Part shown: positions 15,131 through 24,315 of the stretch, in pieces
Layout: the number at the start of each line of letters is the position of its first letter
Position numbering within the stretch: position 1 is the stretch's first letter
Program-made: the position numbers and the translations under genes
The notes under the pieces: model-generated
What the model saw: only the letters and a program-made list of their open reading frames with translations
Databases searched by the model: none
What the model was told of the DNA's origin: nothing
DNA from: Streptomyces sclerotialus
GTDB lineage: Bacteria > Actinomycetota > Actinomycetes > Streptomycetales > Streptomycetaceae
Length of the DNA: 64,000 nucleotides
Assembly (NCBI RefSeq): GCF_040907265.1
Contig: NZ_JBFOHP010000002.1
Coordinates: 2,046,001-2,110,000, forward strand
Reading direction: 5' to 3'

Positions 15131-16756
15131 TCAGCGTCCGGAAGCGGCAGGCGTGATCTCGGAACCGCAGCCGGGGCCCGCCGCGTCCCCGTCGGCGCGC
15201 TCCGAGGGCTCAGCGGCCCGCCGCGGCAGCCGGAGCGCTATCCCCGCGCCGACCAGCAGCAGCACCGCGCTGGCGACGAGGGTGACGTGCAGACCGTGCA
15301 CGAAGGACGCGCGGGCCGCCTCGCGCAGCGCGTGCCGCGCGTGTGCCCCGAGGCCGCCGGCCACCTGGTACGCCTCGCCGAGGGAGTGCCCCGCGGCACG
15401 GCTCGCACGGTGCGGCACACCGGGCACATGGCGCAGGCCGGGCGCGTAGACGGCGTTCATGACGCTGCCGAGCACGGCCACGCCGATGCCCGCGCCGAGC
15501 TGGTAGGAGGTCTCGCCGATGGCCGCCGCTCCCCCGGACGCCTCGGCGGGCGCCTCGCTGAGCATCGACTCGTACGCGCCGAAGAGCGTGGACTGGAAGC
15601 CGAAGCCGAGCAGGACGAAGCCGGCGGACAGCTCCCAGGGCCGGTCGTGCGTGCCCATCGTGGTCAGGCAGAGCACCGCGACGGCGGTGAGCACGAAGCC
15701 CGCCGAGACCATCACGCGCGGGCCGAGCACCTGCAGCATCCGGGAGCCGGTGAGCCCGGCCGCCATCGCCGCGAAGACCAGGGGCAGCATCCGCAGACCG
15801 GTCTCCAGCGGGCTCATGCCCAGCACCAGCTGCAGGTACTGCACGGCTATGAGCTGCAGGCCGACCAGCGCCAGCATCGCCAGCACGATGCAGCCGACGG
15901 ACGTGCCGAAGGCAGGGCGGGCGAAGAGCCGCATGTCGATCAGCGGATGGTCACGGCGGCGCTGGCGGCGGACGAAGAGGGCCAGCAGCAGCGCCCCGAC
16001 GAGGATCGGGCAGAGCGTCGTCCAGCCCAGCACGTGCGCCCCGCTGCCGATCCGCTTCACGCCCAGGACCAGGCCGAGCACGCCGAGCGCCGCGACGACC
16101 GCGCCGAGCACGTCCCAGGGGCCGTTGCGCTCGCCCCGGGACTCCGGCAGCAGCCACCGGCCGACCAGCAGCATCACGGCCATCATCGGGATGTTGATGA
16201 GGAAGACCGAACCCCACCAGAAGTTCTCGACCAGGAAGCCGCCGAGCACCGGGCCGACGGCGGCGCCGACCGCGGCGACGGCGCTCCACACGCCGATGGC
16301 CACGGCCCGCTCCCGCCGGTCGGGGAAGACCTGGCGCAGGATCGACAGCGTCGCCGGCATGATCATCGCGCCGCCGACGCCGAGCAGTGCCCTGGCCACG
16401 ATGAGGATCTGCGGATTGGGGGCCAGGGCCGCTCCGGCCGAGGCGATCGCGAAGAGTCCGTAACCGAAGAGCAGTATCCGGCGTCTGCCGACCCTGTCGC
16501 CGAGCGTCCCGAACAGGATCAGCAGGGACGCGGCGATGAGCGGATAGACGTCGACGACCCAGAGCAGTTCGACCGGCCCCGGCCGCAGGTCCTCGGTGAC
16601 GGCCGGCACGGCGACGTAGAGGATCGTCGTGTCCAGGGCGACGAACAGCAGGCTGACGCAGAGAACGACCAGCACGGTCCAGCGGTTCGCGCCGCCGCCG
16701 CGATGCCGGGTGACACCAGCCGTCCGCTGTTTGCCGGACGTGGTTGTCCCGGACAT
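15131..16756 (-). CDS. MFS drug-efflux transporter, DHA2 (14-TM, EmrB/QacA) type
   Basis: A 541-residue major facilitator with about 14 hydrophobic segments. Motif A is in GDRVGRRRILLFGYGLF (about 80), motif C-like GPVLGGFLVENFWWGSVFLINIP (shown in part) is near 160, and the first helix carries the DHA2 mark ALDTTILYVAVP. Such pumps export drugs or metabolites with the proton gradient. The start is the ATG with GGAGG 6 bases upstream; the frame extends 12 codons further without support. The C-terminal tail after helix 14 is short and polar. No TetR or MarR regulator is adjacent. Confidence 0.93.
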   Translation of the reverse strand: MSGTTTSGKQRTAGVTRHRGGGANRWTVLVVLCVSLLFVALDTTILYVAVPAVTEDLRPGPVELLWVVDVYPLIAASLLILFGTLGDRVGRRRILLFGYGLFAIASAGAALAPNPQILIVARALLGVGGAMIMPATLSILRQVFPDRRERAVAIGVWSAVAAVGAAVGPVLGGFLVENFWWGSVFLINIPMMAVMLLVGRWLLPESRGERNGPWDVLGAVVAALGVLGLVLGVKRIGSGAHVLGWTTLCPILVGALLLALFVRRQRRRDHPLIDMRLFARPAFGTSVGCIVLAMLALVGLQLIAVQYLQLVLGMSPLETGLRMLPLVFAAMAAGLTGSRMLQVLGPRVMVSAGFVLTAVAVLCLTTMGTHDRPWELSAGFVLLGFGFQSTLFGAYESMLSEAPAEASGGAAAIGETSYQLGAGIGVAVLGSVMNAVYAPGLRHVPGVPHRASRAAGHSLGEAYQVAGGLGAHARHALREAARASFVHGLHVTLVASAVLLLVGAGIALRLPRRAAEPSERADGDAAGPGCGSEITPAASGR

Positions 16757-16887
16757 GTACGCACCTCCTGTAGAGCACTCGCAACCGCGCACGACGGCAC
16801 GACGAACACCCCGGGGGAACCGGCGGCACGGGCGAGTTGTGACGAAAGCCTACGCGAGACGCCGGGCGGGACACATGGCTCACCTCA

Positions 16888-16904
16888 CGATGAGATGCTC
16901 ATCG
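16888..16904. promoter_or_regulatory. 17-bp palindrome in the 318-bp divergent gap
   Basis: CGATGAG-ATG-CTCATCG has perfect 7-bp arms and lies about 130 bases upstream of the MFS start, in the gap 16757-17074 between divergent genes. Its symmetry suggests a repressor site controlling the exporter. The rest of the gap shows no gene or clear promoter hexamers. Confidence 0.4.
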
Positions 16905-17074
16905 CAAGGACCGGGGGATGTCATACCCACTGCGCAGGGCACTGGCTACCATTCGCCGCCAGCTCCTTCGGGGGATCCGCGCACCCCCTCTCCCGGCCCG
17001 GTACCCGCCACACGCCCGCCACGATCCGGCCATCGACCCCACGCGACCCACCGGTCACCTGGATAATCGTATTG

Positions 17075-18259
17075 ATGACCGATCTCGCTTTCTCCGCCAC
17101 CGCGGGTCCGGCCGCGGCAGGCAGAGGTGCCGGGGCCGCGCTGCGCCGCGCCGTGCCCGCCCTGGCGGCGTACGCGGCGATCCGCCTGCTGGGCCTCGCG
17201 ACCCTCGCCACCTGGTCGGCAGCGGCCGGCAAGGACTGGCAGACCCTGCTCGCCGCCCGCTGGGACTCCCTCTGGTACACCCGCGTCGCCGAGCACGGCT
17301 ACGGCTACGCCGTCCAGCTGCCCGGCGGTGAGGTCCACTCCAACCTCGCCTTCTTCCCGCTGCTGCCGTGGCTGGAGCGGGTGCTCTCGGCGCTGCTGCC
17401 CCTCTCGGCGGCCGGCGCCGGGCTGCTGGTGAGCTGGGCCGCCTCGCTGGCCGCCGCCTGGGTGCTGTACGCCACGGGCGAGCGGCTGCACGGCCCGCGG
17501 GCCGGGGTGGCGCTGGCAGCGCTGTGGGCCGCGGTCCCGATAGGCGTCGTGCAGTCCATGGCGTACTCGGAGGCGCTCTTCACCGCGCTCGCGGCCGGGG
17601 CGCTGTACGCCGTGCTGACCGGCCGCTGGGTGTGGGCCGGGGTACTGACGTCGCTGGCCGGGCTGACCCGGCCGGTGGGCGCCGCGGTCGTCGCGGCCCT
17701 GTGGGTGGCGGCGGCGCTCGTCCTGTGGCGCGAACGGTCGGCCGAGGGCCGGGTGACCTGGCGGCGGCACGGCCGGCTGCTCGCCGGGGTGGCGCTCGCC
17801 CCGCTCGGCTGGTGCGGCTTCTTCCTGTGGGTGGGGGCCCGGCAGGGCAGCCTCACCGGCTACCTCGATGTCCAGGCGGGCTGGGACAACGGCTTCGACG
17901 GCGGCCTGGCCTTCGCCTCCTTCGCCTGGCGGCTGCTGACCGGGCCCGCGCTGCCCGCCGGGCTCGCGCTGGTGGCCGGGGTCGCCGCGGTGATCTGGCT
18001 GTACGTGCTCGGCGTACGGCAGGGGCAGCCGGTACCGCTGCTGGTCTACGGCGGCCTGGTGCTCGCGCTGGCGCTGACCGCCAAGGGGTATTTCGGCTCC
18101 AAGCCGCGGCTGATGCTGCCGGCGTACCCGCTGCTGCTGCCGCCGGCCGCCGCGCTGGCCCGGTGGCGCCCCCGGTGCGCCGCGGCCGTCGTCGGCGCCC
18201 TCGCGGCCGGCTCCGCGGTGTACGGCGCGTTCTGGCTGAACGGCTCGGGCCCGCCGTGA
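17075..18259 (+). CDS. PIG-V-like mannosyltransferase family membrane protein
   Basis: A 394-residue polytopic protein with about nine to ten hydrophobic segments. The first extracytoplasmic loop contains RWDSLWYTRVAEHGY (about 65), the W-D-x-x-W-Y pattern of GT-C glycosyltransferases related to PIG-V/GPI mannosyltransferase II, and SNLAFFPLLPWLER follows. Such enzymes transfer mannose from polyprenyl-phosphate mannose outside the membrane, for instance in protein O-mannosylation or glycolipid synthesis. The acceptor is not readable. The start ATG at 17075 has no good ribosome site, so translation may be leaderless or start slightly elsewhere. Confidence 0.85.
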   Translation: MTDLAFSATAGPAAAGRGAGAALRRAVPALAAYAAIRLLGLATLATWSAAAGKDWQTLLAARWDSLWYTRVAEHGYGYAVQLPGGEVHSNLAFFPLLPWLERVLSALLPLSAAGAGLLVSWAASLAAAWVLYATGERLHGPRAGVALAALWAAVPIGVVQSMAYSEALFTALAAGALYAVLTGRWVWAGVLTSLAGLTRPVGAAVVAALWVAAALVLWRERSAEGRVTWRRHGRLLAGVALAPLGWCGFFLWVGARQGSLTGYLDVQAGWDNGFDGGLAFASFAWRLLTGPALPAGLALVAGVAAVIWLYVLGVRQGQPVPLLVYGGLVLALALTAKGYFGSKPRLMLPAYPLLLPPAAALARWRPRCAAAVVGALAAGSAVYGAFWLNGSGPP

Positions 18260-18555
18260 CGCGGCGGCCCCGGGCACTCCGCCGGTGACCGCGGAACGTC
18301 CCCGCGTGACCGCGACCCTCGGCAAACACGCCGTGACGCCCGGGGAAATGCGCGATAAACACCGCCCCGGAGAATTTCATTAGACCTGCGGACAGACGGT
18401 CACACGGATGCCCTGCGGGTGAAAGAGCGATTTAGTGAATTCTCTTGGCAGGGCCCTGGCGAATGGCTTGTTTGAGACGCATTCCACATCACATCGTCAT
18501 TACAAAGCCCACGGTTTGACCAGGCGCCTACATCACACGCGGTAACGTCGATTGA

Positions 18556-19578
18556 GTGCGTACCGATGAGAAGCCCGACCGGAAGGAAGGGCGCTGGAGC
18601 GAGCTCGCCCGGCCGAATATGACACGAACACGCCACTGGCTGTTCGGCGGCACCGTGGCGGTCTATGCGGCGATCGTGCTGGGCGTGCTGACGACTTCCT
18701 GGCTGGTCACCCTCGACTGGCAGATCATGCTCTTCCGGCCGTACAAGCAGTGGCCGGACATCCACCCCTACCTCGACTACTTCGTGGTGCTGGGCCAGCG
18801 CGGCCCCACCGCGGTCGCGGTGGCCGCGTGGCTGGGCTGGCGCTGCTGGCGGCAGCGGAACCTCCACCCGCTGCTGGTGCTCGGCGTCGCCCTGCTGATG
18901 CTCAACGTCACCGTGGGCGCCGCCAAGATCGGCATGGGGCGGCTCGGGCCGCACTACGCGACCGCCATCGGGACCAACGAGATGTGGCTCGGCGGCGATA
19001 TATTTCCTTCAGGACACACCGCGAACGCCGTGGTCACCTGGGGTGTGCTGGCGTACCTCGCGACGACCCCGCTGCGCCGCAGGATCCTTTCGGTCATCGC
19101 CGCGCTGGGCGCGCTGGGCGTGGGCATGACCACCGTCTACCTCGGTACCCACTGGGTCAGTGACGTGCTGCTGGGCTGGGCCGCCGGCCTCCTGGTGCTG
19201 CTCGCGCTCCCCTGGTGCGAGCCGGGCATGGCCTGGGCCGAGGCCCGGCTGATGGCGGTGTTCTGGCGGCTCCGGGCCCAGCTGGGCGGCGCCCCGCAGC
19301 CGGTCACGGTGCCCGCGAGCCCGGCGGGCGTCACTTCCGGCGTCGCCGGCCGGCGCGCCGTCGCCGAGGACGGCGTCCTGGTCCGCGAGCCCGCGGTGGC
19401 CGGCCGGCAGGGCCGTACGCCGGAGGCCTGGCCGCACCACCCCGCACGGCCGCACACCGCGCGCTCGGAGCGCACCCCGGTCACCCCCTCGGGCAGCCGA
19501 AGACCGCCGCACGCCGACCGCGCACCGCGCACCGCACCGGTCACCACGACCGTCCGCGGCCGCTCGCAGGGCAGCTGA
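18556..19578 (+). CDS. PAP2-family membrane phosphatase
   Basis: A membrane-bound PAP2/undecaprenyl-pyrophosphatase-like phosphatase of up to 340 residues. The phosphatase motifs are KIGMGRLGP (C1-like), IFPSGHTAN (C2, catalytic His in PSGH) and LGTHWVSDVLLGW (C3, nucleophilic His and supporting Asp), between about five membrane helices. A C-terminal tail of about 100 residues is P/R/T rich and probably cytoplasmic and disordered. The start is uncertain: GTG 18556 is used, but ATG 18619 (MTRTRHWL) is equally possible and neither has a strong ribosome site. The upstream gap 18260-18555 is relatively AT-rich and holds no gene. Confidence 0.88.
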   Translation: MRTDEKPDRKEGRWSELARPNMTRTRHWLFGGTVAVYAAIVLGVLTTSWLVTLDWQIMLFRPYKQWPDIHPYLDYFVVLGQRGPTAVAVAAWLGWRCWRQRNLHPLLVLGVALLMLNVTVGAAKIGMGRLGPHYATAIGTNEMWLGGDIFPSGHTANAVVTWGVLAYLATTPLRRRILSVIAALGALGVGMTTVYLGTHWVSDVLLGWAAGLLVLLALPWCEPGMAWAEARLMAVFWRLRAQLGGAPQPVTVPASPAGVTSGVAGRRAVAEDGVLVREPAVAGRQGRTPEAWPHHPARPHTARSERTPVTPSGSRRPPHADRAPRTAPVTTTVRGRSQGS

Positions 19579-19623
19579 CACGACAGCGGTGCGGGACCGG
19601 TACGCACACGTGCCCGCACCACC

Positions 19624-19663
19624 ACGGCCCCGGCCGGCTCCTCCGCGGAGCCGCCGGGGCCGT
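19624..19663. terminator. Bidirectional terminator between PAP2 and I78 genes
   Basis: A long stem (ACGGCCCCGG.CGGCTCC pairing with GGAGCCG.CGGGGCCGT, one C-C mismatch) with a 5-base loop lies between two convergent genes, 46 bases after the PAP2 stop. Confidence 0.75.
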
Positions 19664-19703
19664 CGTCGTACCGGGGGCGGGGGCGGGCCGTGCGGCCCGT
19701 CGC

Positions 19704-19919
19704 TCAGCCCTTCCAGGACCGGTGCACGGTCCCTTCCTCGACCTCGAAGTTCAGCCGGCCCGCCTGGTACTCCATGGTGATGATCGCGCCCGGCGGCAGC
19801 GACCTGACGGTGCTCCAGCCTCGCTCGCGAGCACGTTCCTCGGCCCGCTGACGGTCCAGACCGACATAGGTCTCCACGTCGTCGTCCGGTTCTTTCGGAA
19901 GGTTCGGTACAGGCGCCAT
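19704..19919 (-). CDS. I78-family peptidase inhibitor-like small protein
   Basis: A 71-residue soluble protein without a signal peptide. GLDRQRAEERARERGW followed by VRSLPPGAIITMEYQAGRLN resembles the I78 potato-inhibitor-like fold, where the R-x-N-x-E strand forms the binding edge. Many Streptomyces carry such cytosolic homologues. Actual protease inhibition is not established for them. Monocistronic and divergent from the cytochrome oxidase gene. Confidence 0.8.
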   Translation of the reverse strand: MAPVPNLPKEPDDDVETYVGLDRQRAEERARERGWSTVRSLPPGAIITMEYQAGRLNFEVEEGTVHRSWKG

Positions 19920-20446
19920 GGCGCAACCGTATGCCTCTCCGACGACGTACGGAAGGGCGGTCCTGACACACCTGAGTGTTCCCGGTGTCCGGCATCGGTC
20001 ACACTTCTGTCACAGCCCGCCGAGGCCGGTTCACCGCCACTTCCGTCACCCGGACGAGCCGTCCCGGTATCACTTCGGCAACGGAGAAAACCGGCCCGAT
20101 TTCTTCTTGATCGAATTCCGTGAACCCGTCGGGACAACTCCCGTCGCACCCCGGAAATCAACGACCGCGAGGCACCGGATTCCCTTTACCCGATGCACGT
20201 TGTCGAGCGTCCCGTAATCTTCCGACGGCTCACACTCCGCTCACATTTCCCGCACAGGCACCGGTCCTGCCGGTCGCATGGCACGGGGCCGCACGGGTAC
20301 GCGGGGACGGCCCGGAGCACGGTGGCGGGAACGGCCGACGCCCCCTCGCGCAAAGGGCGTTGCGGCGCGCATGATGAGCGGGTCCCAGTACGTCCTGCCG
20401 TGATGGCGAGTCCGAGCACGTCCTGACGACGAACGAGGTGGCGCGG
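19920..20446. other. 527-bp divergent intergenic region, no gene seen
   Basis: Between the I78 gene (minus) and the cytochrome oxidase gene (plus). Base composition is more AT-rich than the coding DNA around it. Several TCACA/GTCAC repeats occur (for example near 20000-20030 and 20230-20245), which could be regulator sites. No open frame here has plausible codon usage and no RNA gene was recognised. Confidence 0.5.
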
Positions 20447-22144
20447 ATGGGAACAGTGGCACCGGAGGCGGGCACCGGGACGGTCGCGGCCCGCCGGCCG
20501 GGCAGAGTCGTGGTCGACTGGCTGACGACGACGGACCACAAGAAGATCGGCCACCTCTACCTGATCACGTCCTTCGGCTTCTTCCTGGCCGGCGGGGTGC
20601 TGGCTCTCCTGATGCGGGCCGAACTGGCGCGCCCCGGCCTCCAGATCCTCACCAACGAGGAGTTCAACCAGGCGTTCACGCTGCACGGCACGATCATGCT
20701 GCTGCTGTTCGCCACCCCGGCCTTCGCGGGCTTCGCCAACGAGATCATGCCGCTCCAGATCGGGGCGCCCGACGTGGCGTTCCCACGCCTGAACATGCTC
20801 TCGTACTGGCTCTTCCTCTTCGGCGGCCTGATCGTGGTGGGTTCGCTGCTCACCCCGAGCGGCGGCGCGGCCTTCGGCTGGACCGCGTACGCGCCGCTGA
20901 ACTCCATGGTCCGCTCCCCCGGCATCGGGCACGACATGTGGATCATGGGGCTGGCGCTGTCCGGCTTCGGGACGATCCTGGGCGCGGTGAACTTCCTGAC
21001 CACGATCATCGGGATGCGGGCGCCGGGCATGACGATGTTCCGGATGCCGATCTTCACCTGGAACGTGCTCTTCACCTCGATCCTCGTCCTGGTCGCCTTC
21101 CCGGTGCTCGCGGCGGCGCTGCTGGTGCTGGAGGCGGACCGGCGGTTCGGCTCGGTGGTCTTCGAGGCGGAGTGGGGCGGGGTGCTGCTGTGGCAGCACC
21201 TCTTCTGGTTCTTCGGCCACCCGGAGGTCTACATCATCGCGCTGCCGTTCTTCGGCATCATCACCGAGATCATCCCGGTCTTCTCCCGGAAGCCGATCTT
21301 CGGGTACACCATGCTGGTCGCCGCGACCATGGCGATCACCGCGCTGTCGCTGATGGTCTGGGCGCACCACATGTTCGCCACCGGCGCCGTGCTGCTGCCG
21401 TTCTTCTCGTTGCTGTCCTTCCTGATCGCGGTGCCCACGGGCGTGAAGTTCTTCAACTGGATCGGCACGATGTGGCGGGGCTCGCTGTCCTTCGAGACAC
21501 CCATGCTGTGGGCGGTCGGCTTCCTGGTGAGCTTCCTGTTCGGCGGGCTGACCGGGGTGATCCTGGCCTCCCCGCCGCTGGACTTCCACGTCACCGACAC
21601 CTACTTCGTGGTGGCCCACTTCCACTACGTCGTCTTCGGCACGGTGGTCTTCGCGACCTTCGCCGGCTTCTACTTCTGGTGGCCCAAGTTCACCGGGAAG
21701 ATGCTCGACGAACGGCTCGGGAAGATCCACTTCTGGACGCTGTTCGCCGGCTTCCACACCACGTTCCTGGTGCAGCACTGGCTGGGCGTGGAGGGCATGC
21801 CGCGCCGGTACGCCGACTACCTCGCGGCCGACGGCTTCACCGCCCTCAACACCCTCTCCTCCATCGGCGCCTTCCTGCTCGGCGTCTCCACGCTGCCGTT
21901 CCTCTACAACGTCTGGAAGACCAGCAAGTACGCGCCGAAGACCGACCTGGACGACCCCTGGGGCCACGGCCGTTCCCTGGAGTGGGCGACCTCCTCGCCC
22001 CCGCCGCGCCACAACTTCCTCACCCTGCCCCGCATCCGCTCCGAGTCCCCCGCCTTCGACCTGCACCACCCGGGGACGGTGCGCAGGACCCTCATGGAGG
22101 AGGACGCGCGGCTCAGGCCGACGCCCGGGACAGACGGTCCCTGA
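20447..22144 (+). CDS. ctaD: Cytochrome c oxidase subunit I (aa3-type), isolated copy
   Basis: The 565-residue heme-copper oxidase catalytic subunit, with about 12 membrane helices. All ligand motifs are present: heme a His in [10 protein letters not shown], CuB His and cross-linked Tyr in [13 protein letters not shown], the CuB His pair in WAHHMFATG, and heme a3/a His in [11 protein letters not shown]. It receives electrons from cytochrome c or the bcc complex and pumps protons. Unlike the main Streptomyces cta locus there is no subunit II, III or IV gene next to it, so it is probably an accessory ctaD paralogue. The start ATG is preceded by GAGGTGG. Its 3' end overlaps the convergent WYL regulator by 32 bases. 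Confidence 0.95.
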   Translation: MGTVAPEAGTGTVAARRPGRVVVDWLTTTDHKKIGHLYLITSFGFFLAGGVLALLMRAELARPGLQILTNEEFNQAFTLHGTIMLLLFATPAFAGFANEIMPLQIGAPDVAFPRLNMLSYWLFLFGGLIVVGSLLTPSGGAAFGWTAYAPLNSMVRSPGIGHDMWIMGLALSGFGTILGAVNFLTTIIGMRAPGMTMFRMPIFTWNVLFTSILVLVAFPVLAAALLVLEADRRFGSVVFEAEWGGVLLWQHLFWFFGHPEVYIIALPFFGIITEIIPVFSRKPIFGYTMLVAATMAITALSLMVWAHHMFATGAVLLPFFSLLSFLIAVPTGVKFFNWIGTMWRGSLSFETPMLWAVGFLVSFLFGGLTGVILASPPLDFHVTDTYFVVAHFHYVVFGTVVFATFAGFYFWWPKFTGKMLDERLGKIHFWTLFAGFHTTFLVQHWLGVEGMPRRYADYLAADGFTALNTLSSIGAFLLGVSTLPFLYNVWKTSKYAPKTDLDDPWGHGRSLEWATSSPPPRHNFLTLPRIRSESPAFDLHHPGTVRRTLMEEDARLRPTPGTDGP

Positions 22145-23069
22145 CCTCCCGTATGCGGTCCGCGAGTTCGGGCGGCTCGCGGACCTCGAAGTCGAAGCCG
22201 GTCATCGCCAGGTGCACCACCAGCGCGTCCGGGTTCGGCGCTCCGGTCCGCAGCAGGCAGCTGCGGTCGTCCACCGCCTCCAGCGTGCCGGCCATCGGCG
22301 AGACGCGCTGCGCCGCCTCCGCGAGCGGTACGTGCAGCAGGACGGTCGCGGACACCGCGTACGCGGCCGTGGAGACGCCCTGGGAGACGTAGGCCGCCAG
22401 GTCCTCGGCGGGCGGCGTACGGGGCGCCACGCGCGGACCGTGCGGCGGGGTGGGGGTGATCCGGTCGGCGCGGAAGGTCCGCCAGTCGGCCCGGCCGGTG
22501 TCCCAGGCGACCAGGTACCAGCGGCGCTGGGCGCTGACCAGGCGGTGCGGCTCGACGGTGCGCCGGGAGACCGTGCCGTCGTGCGTGGCGTACTCGAAGC
22601 GCAGTTGCTGCCCGTCGCGGCAGGCGGCGGCCAGCTCGGTGAGCACGGCGGCGTCGACCCGGGGGCCCGCGCCGCTCACCAGCGGGACGGTGAAGGCGTT
22701 CAGGGCGCTGACGCGGTGCCGCAGCCGGGCCGGGAGCACCTGCTCCAGCTTGGCGAGCGCCCGTACGGAGGTCTCCTCGATACCGGCGATGCCGCCGACG
22801 GCCGCGGTGCGGAGCCCGACCACGACCGCCACCGCCTCCTCGTCGTCGAGCAGCAGCGGCGGAAGCTCGGCGCCCGCACCCAGTTGATAGCCCCCGGCGG
22901 TGCCGGGGGCCGAGTGCACGGGGTAGCCGAGCTCCCGCAGTCTTTCGATGTCACGGCGGACGGTGCGCGGCGTCACGCCCAGCCGGTCGGCGAGGTCCGG
23001 ACCGGACCACTCGCGGTGGGCCTGCAGCAGCGAGAGCAGGCGGAGCAGGCGTGCCGAGGTCTCCAACAT
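22113..23069 (-). CDS. YafY-type DeoR/WYL-domain transcriptional regulator
   Basis: A 318-residue regulator. The N-terminal winged HTH reads [23 protein letters not shown] then [19 protein letters not shown]. The central WYL domain includes [22 protein letters not shown] (about 195) and the FRADRI strand. The C-terminal WCX extension reads [21 protein letters not shown] domains sense small ligands or nucleic acids; the ligand is unknown. It faces ctaD with overlapping 3' ends, so antisense interference is possible. The targets cannot be deduced from its position. Confidence 0.93.
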   Translation of the reverse strand: MLETSARLLRLLSLLQAHREWSGPDLADRLGVTPRTVRRDIERLRELGYPVHSAPGTAGGYQLGAGAELPPLLLDDEEAVAVVVGLRTAAVGGIAGIEETSVRALAKLEQVLPARLRHRVSALNAFTVPLVSGAGPRVDAAVLTELAAACRDGQQLRFEYATHDGTVSRRTVEPHRLVSAQRRWYLVAWDTGRADWRTFRADRITPTPPHGPRVAPRTPPAEDLAAYVSQGVSTAAYAVSATVLLHVPLAEAAQRVSPMAGTLEAVDDRSCLLRTGAPNPDALVVHLAMTGFDFEVREPPELADRIREVRDRLSRASA

Positions 23070-23163
23070 GCGCCAGAGTCTGGCAGCACTTGCGGACAAC
23101 CGCTGTCCGCGACCACGACCGCGCCTGCTCCGCACCCTCCGTCGTCGCCGGTGTGCGCGCCGG

Positions 23164-23334
23164 CTACCAGCGGTACCAGCGCGCCCGGCCGCCTCCCGTG
23201 CCGGTCGAACGGAACAGGAAGCCCAGCAGCCACACGACGAGTACCGCCACCGCGATCCACCACAGCGCCTTGAGTGCGAAACCGGCACCGAACAGGATCA
23301 GCGCGAGCAGCAGGACCAACAGGACAGGAACCAT
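23164..23334 (-). CDS. Small hydrophobic two-helix membrane protein
   Basis: A 56-residue protein, almost entirely two membrane helices (MVPVLLVLLLALILFGAG and ALWWIAVAVLVVWLLGFLF) with an R/W-rich cytoplasmic tail. It resembles the Streptomyces 'hydrophobic protein' group, which is often stress-induced. The start is set by a perfect GGAGGTG 8 bases upstream; the frame extends further without support. Function unknown. Confidence 0.8.
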   Translation of the reverse strand: MVPVLLVLLLALILFGAGFALKALWWIAVAVLVVWLLGFLFRSTGTGGGRARWYRW

Positions 23335-23424
23335 GATTTGCACCTCCGCTCTCCGGGTGCCCCTTTCGTCGCGGGTCAATCGGGGGCGTGTGAGGTACCG
23401 GGGGCGCGTTCGCCGCGGCGTGGG

Positions 23425-24315
23425 TCAGGACGGGTCCTGCGCCCTCGCGACCCGGACGGAGAGGTCGTTGTCGACCGTGAAGTACGGGCCGACGCGGACC
23501 TGCCCGCCCGGAGCGCCGATCGGCATCGCCGGGTACGTGAAGATCTGCTTCTTGTCCGGTACGTCGTCCAGGATCCGGGAGATGCGCACCGGGTCGGCTC
23601 CTTCGCCGGTCCGCACCCACAGGTCCCACCGCTCGGTGCCGGACCGCCAGTGACCGGCCAGCGGGCCGTGCGGCAGGACGAACGCGAAGTCCGGCCCGTC
23701 GCCCTGGAGCGGGATCGTGACCGTGTGCCCGTCGTGCCGGGCACGGGCCTCGGCAGCCGCGCCGGAGGCCAGCACGGCGCCGTAGAGCCGGCCCTCGACG
23801 GTGATGCCGTCCGGGGCGACCTGGATCTCGCCGGCCTCCGCGTGCGGGCCGCGCAGCCAGCTGCGCAGCGCGAGGTTGCCGTACTTGGTGGCGTACGGGA
23901 TCCGGACGCCGAGCCGGCCGATGGCGGCCAGCGGGCGCCGGTCCACCAGCGACCGCAGGTCGTTCAGGCCGGGCAGCAGGCGCTGCGGGTCCCCGGCGTC
24001 CCCGAGGTCGGCGTAGACGTTCCACCGTCCCTCGGGCAGTGCGACCGTGCTGGGCAGCACGGCCCGCAGCCGGCCCGAGCCGTTCGGCCCGAGCGGCAGC
24101 CGGATCTCGTCGGCCGGTGTCTCGCCGCCGCGCAGCCGGAGCACCAGCGCGGCGTTCCAGACCGTGCCCGCTTCCTCGCCGGCGGGCACGGGAACGGCGA
24201 TGTCGAAGGTGAGACCGCCCGCGGAGTCCGCGATGCAGTCGGCGCGCAGGGCGGTCCGCTCCGGCCGGGTACCGGACCCGGTGCCGGTGGCGGGCAGTTG
24301 CATCGACGCGCTCAT
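23425..24315 (-). CDS. Hypothetical protein coupled to a glycosyltransferase
   Basis: A 296-residue soluble protein that I cannot assign to a named family. It is rich in predicted beta strands with repeated pairs such as GRWNVYADLGD (about 93) and HWRSGTERWDLWVRTG (about 235), which look like two copies of a carbohydrate-binding-like sandwich. Its ATG overlaps the TGA of the upstream glycosyltransferase (ATGA), so both are translated together. In other Streptomyces, similar proteins accompany teichoic- or teichuronic-type glycosyltransferases. A role in decorating or binding a cell-wall glycan is an inference only. Confidence 0.75.
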   Translation of the reverse strand: MSASMQLPATGTGSGTRPERTALRADCIADSAGGLTFDIAVPVPAGEEAGTVWNAALVLRLRGGETPADEIRLPLGPNGSGRLRAVLPSTVALPEGRWNVYADLGDAGDPQRLLPGLNDLRSLVDRRPLAAIGRLGVRIPYATKYGNLALRSWLRGPHAEAGEIQVAPDGITVEGRLYGAVLASGAAAEARARHDGHTVTIPLQGDGPDFAFVLPHGPLAGHWRSGTERWDLWVRTGEGADPVRISRILDDVPDKKQIFTYPAMPIGAPGGQVRVGPYFTVDNDLSVRVARAQDPS

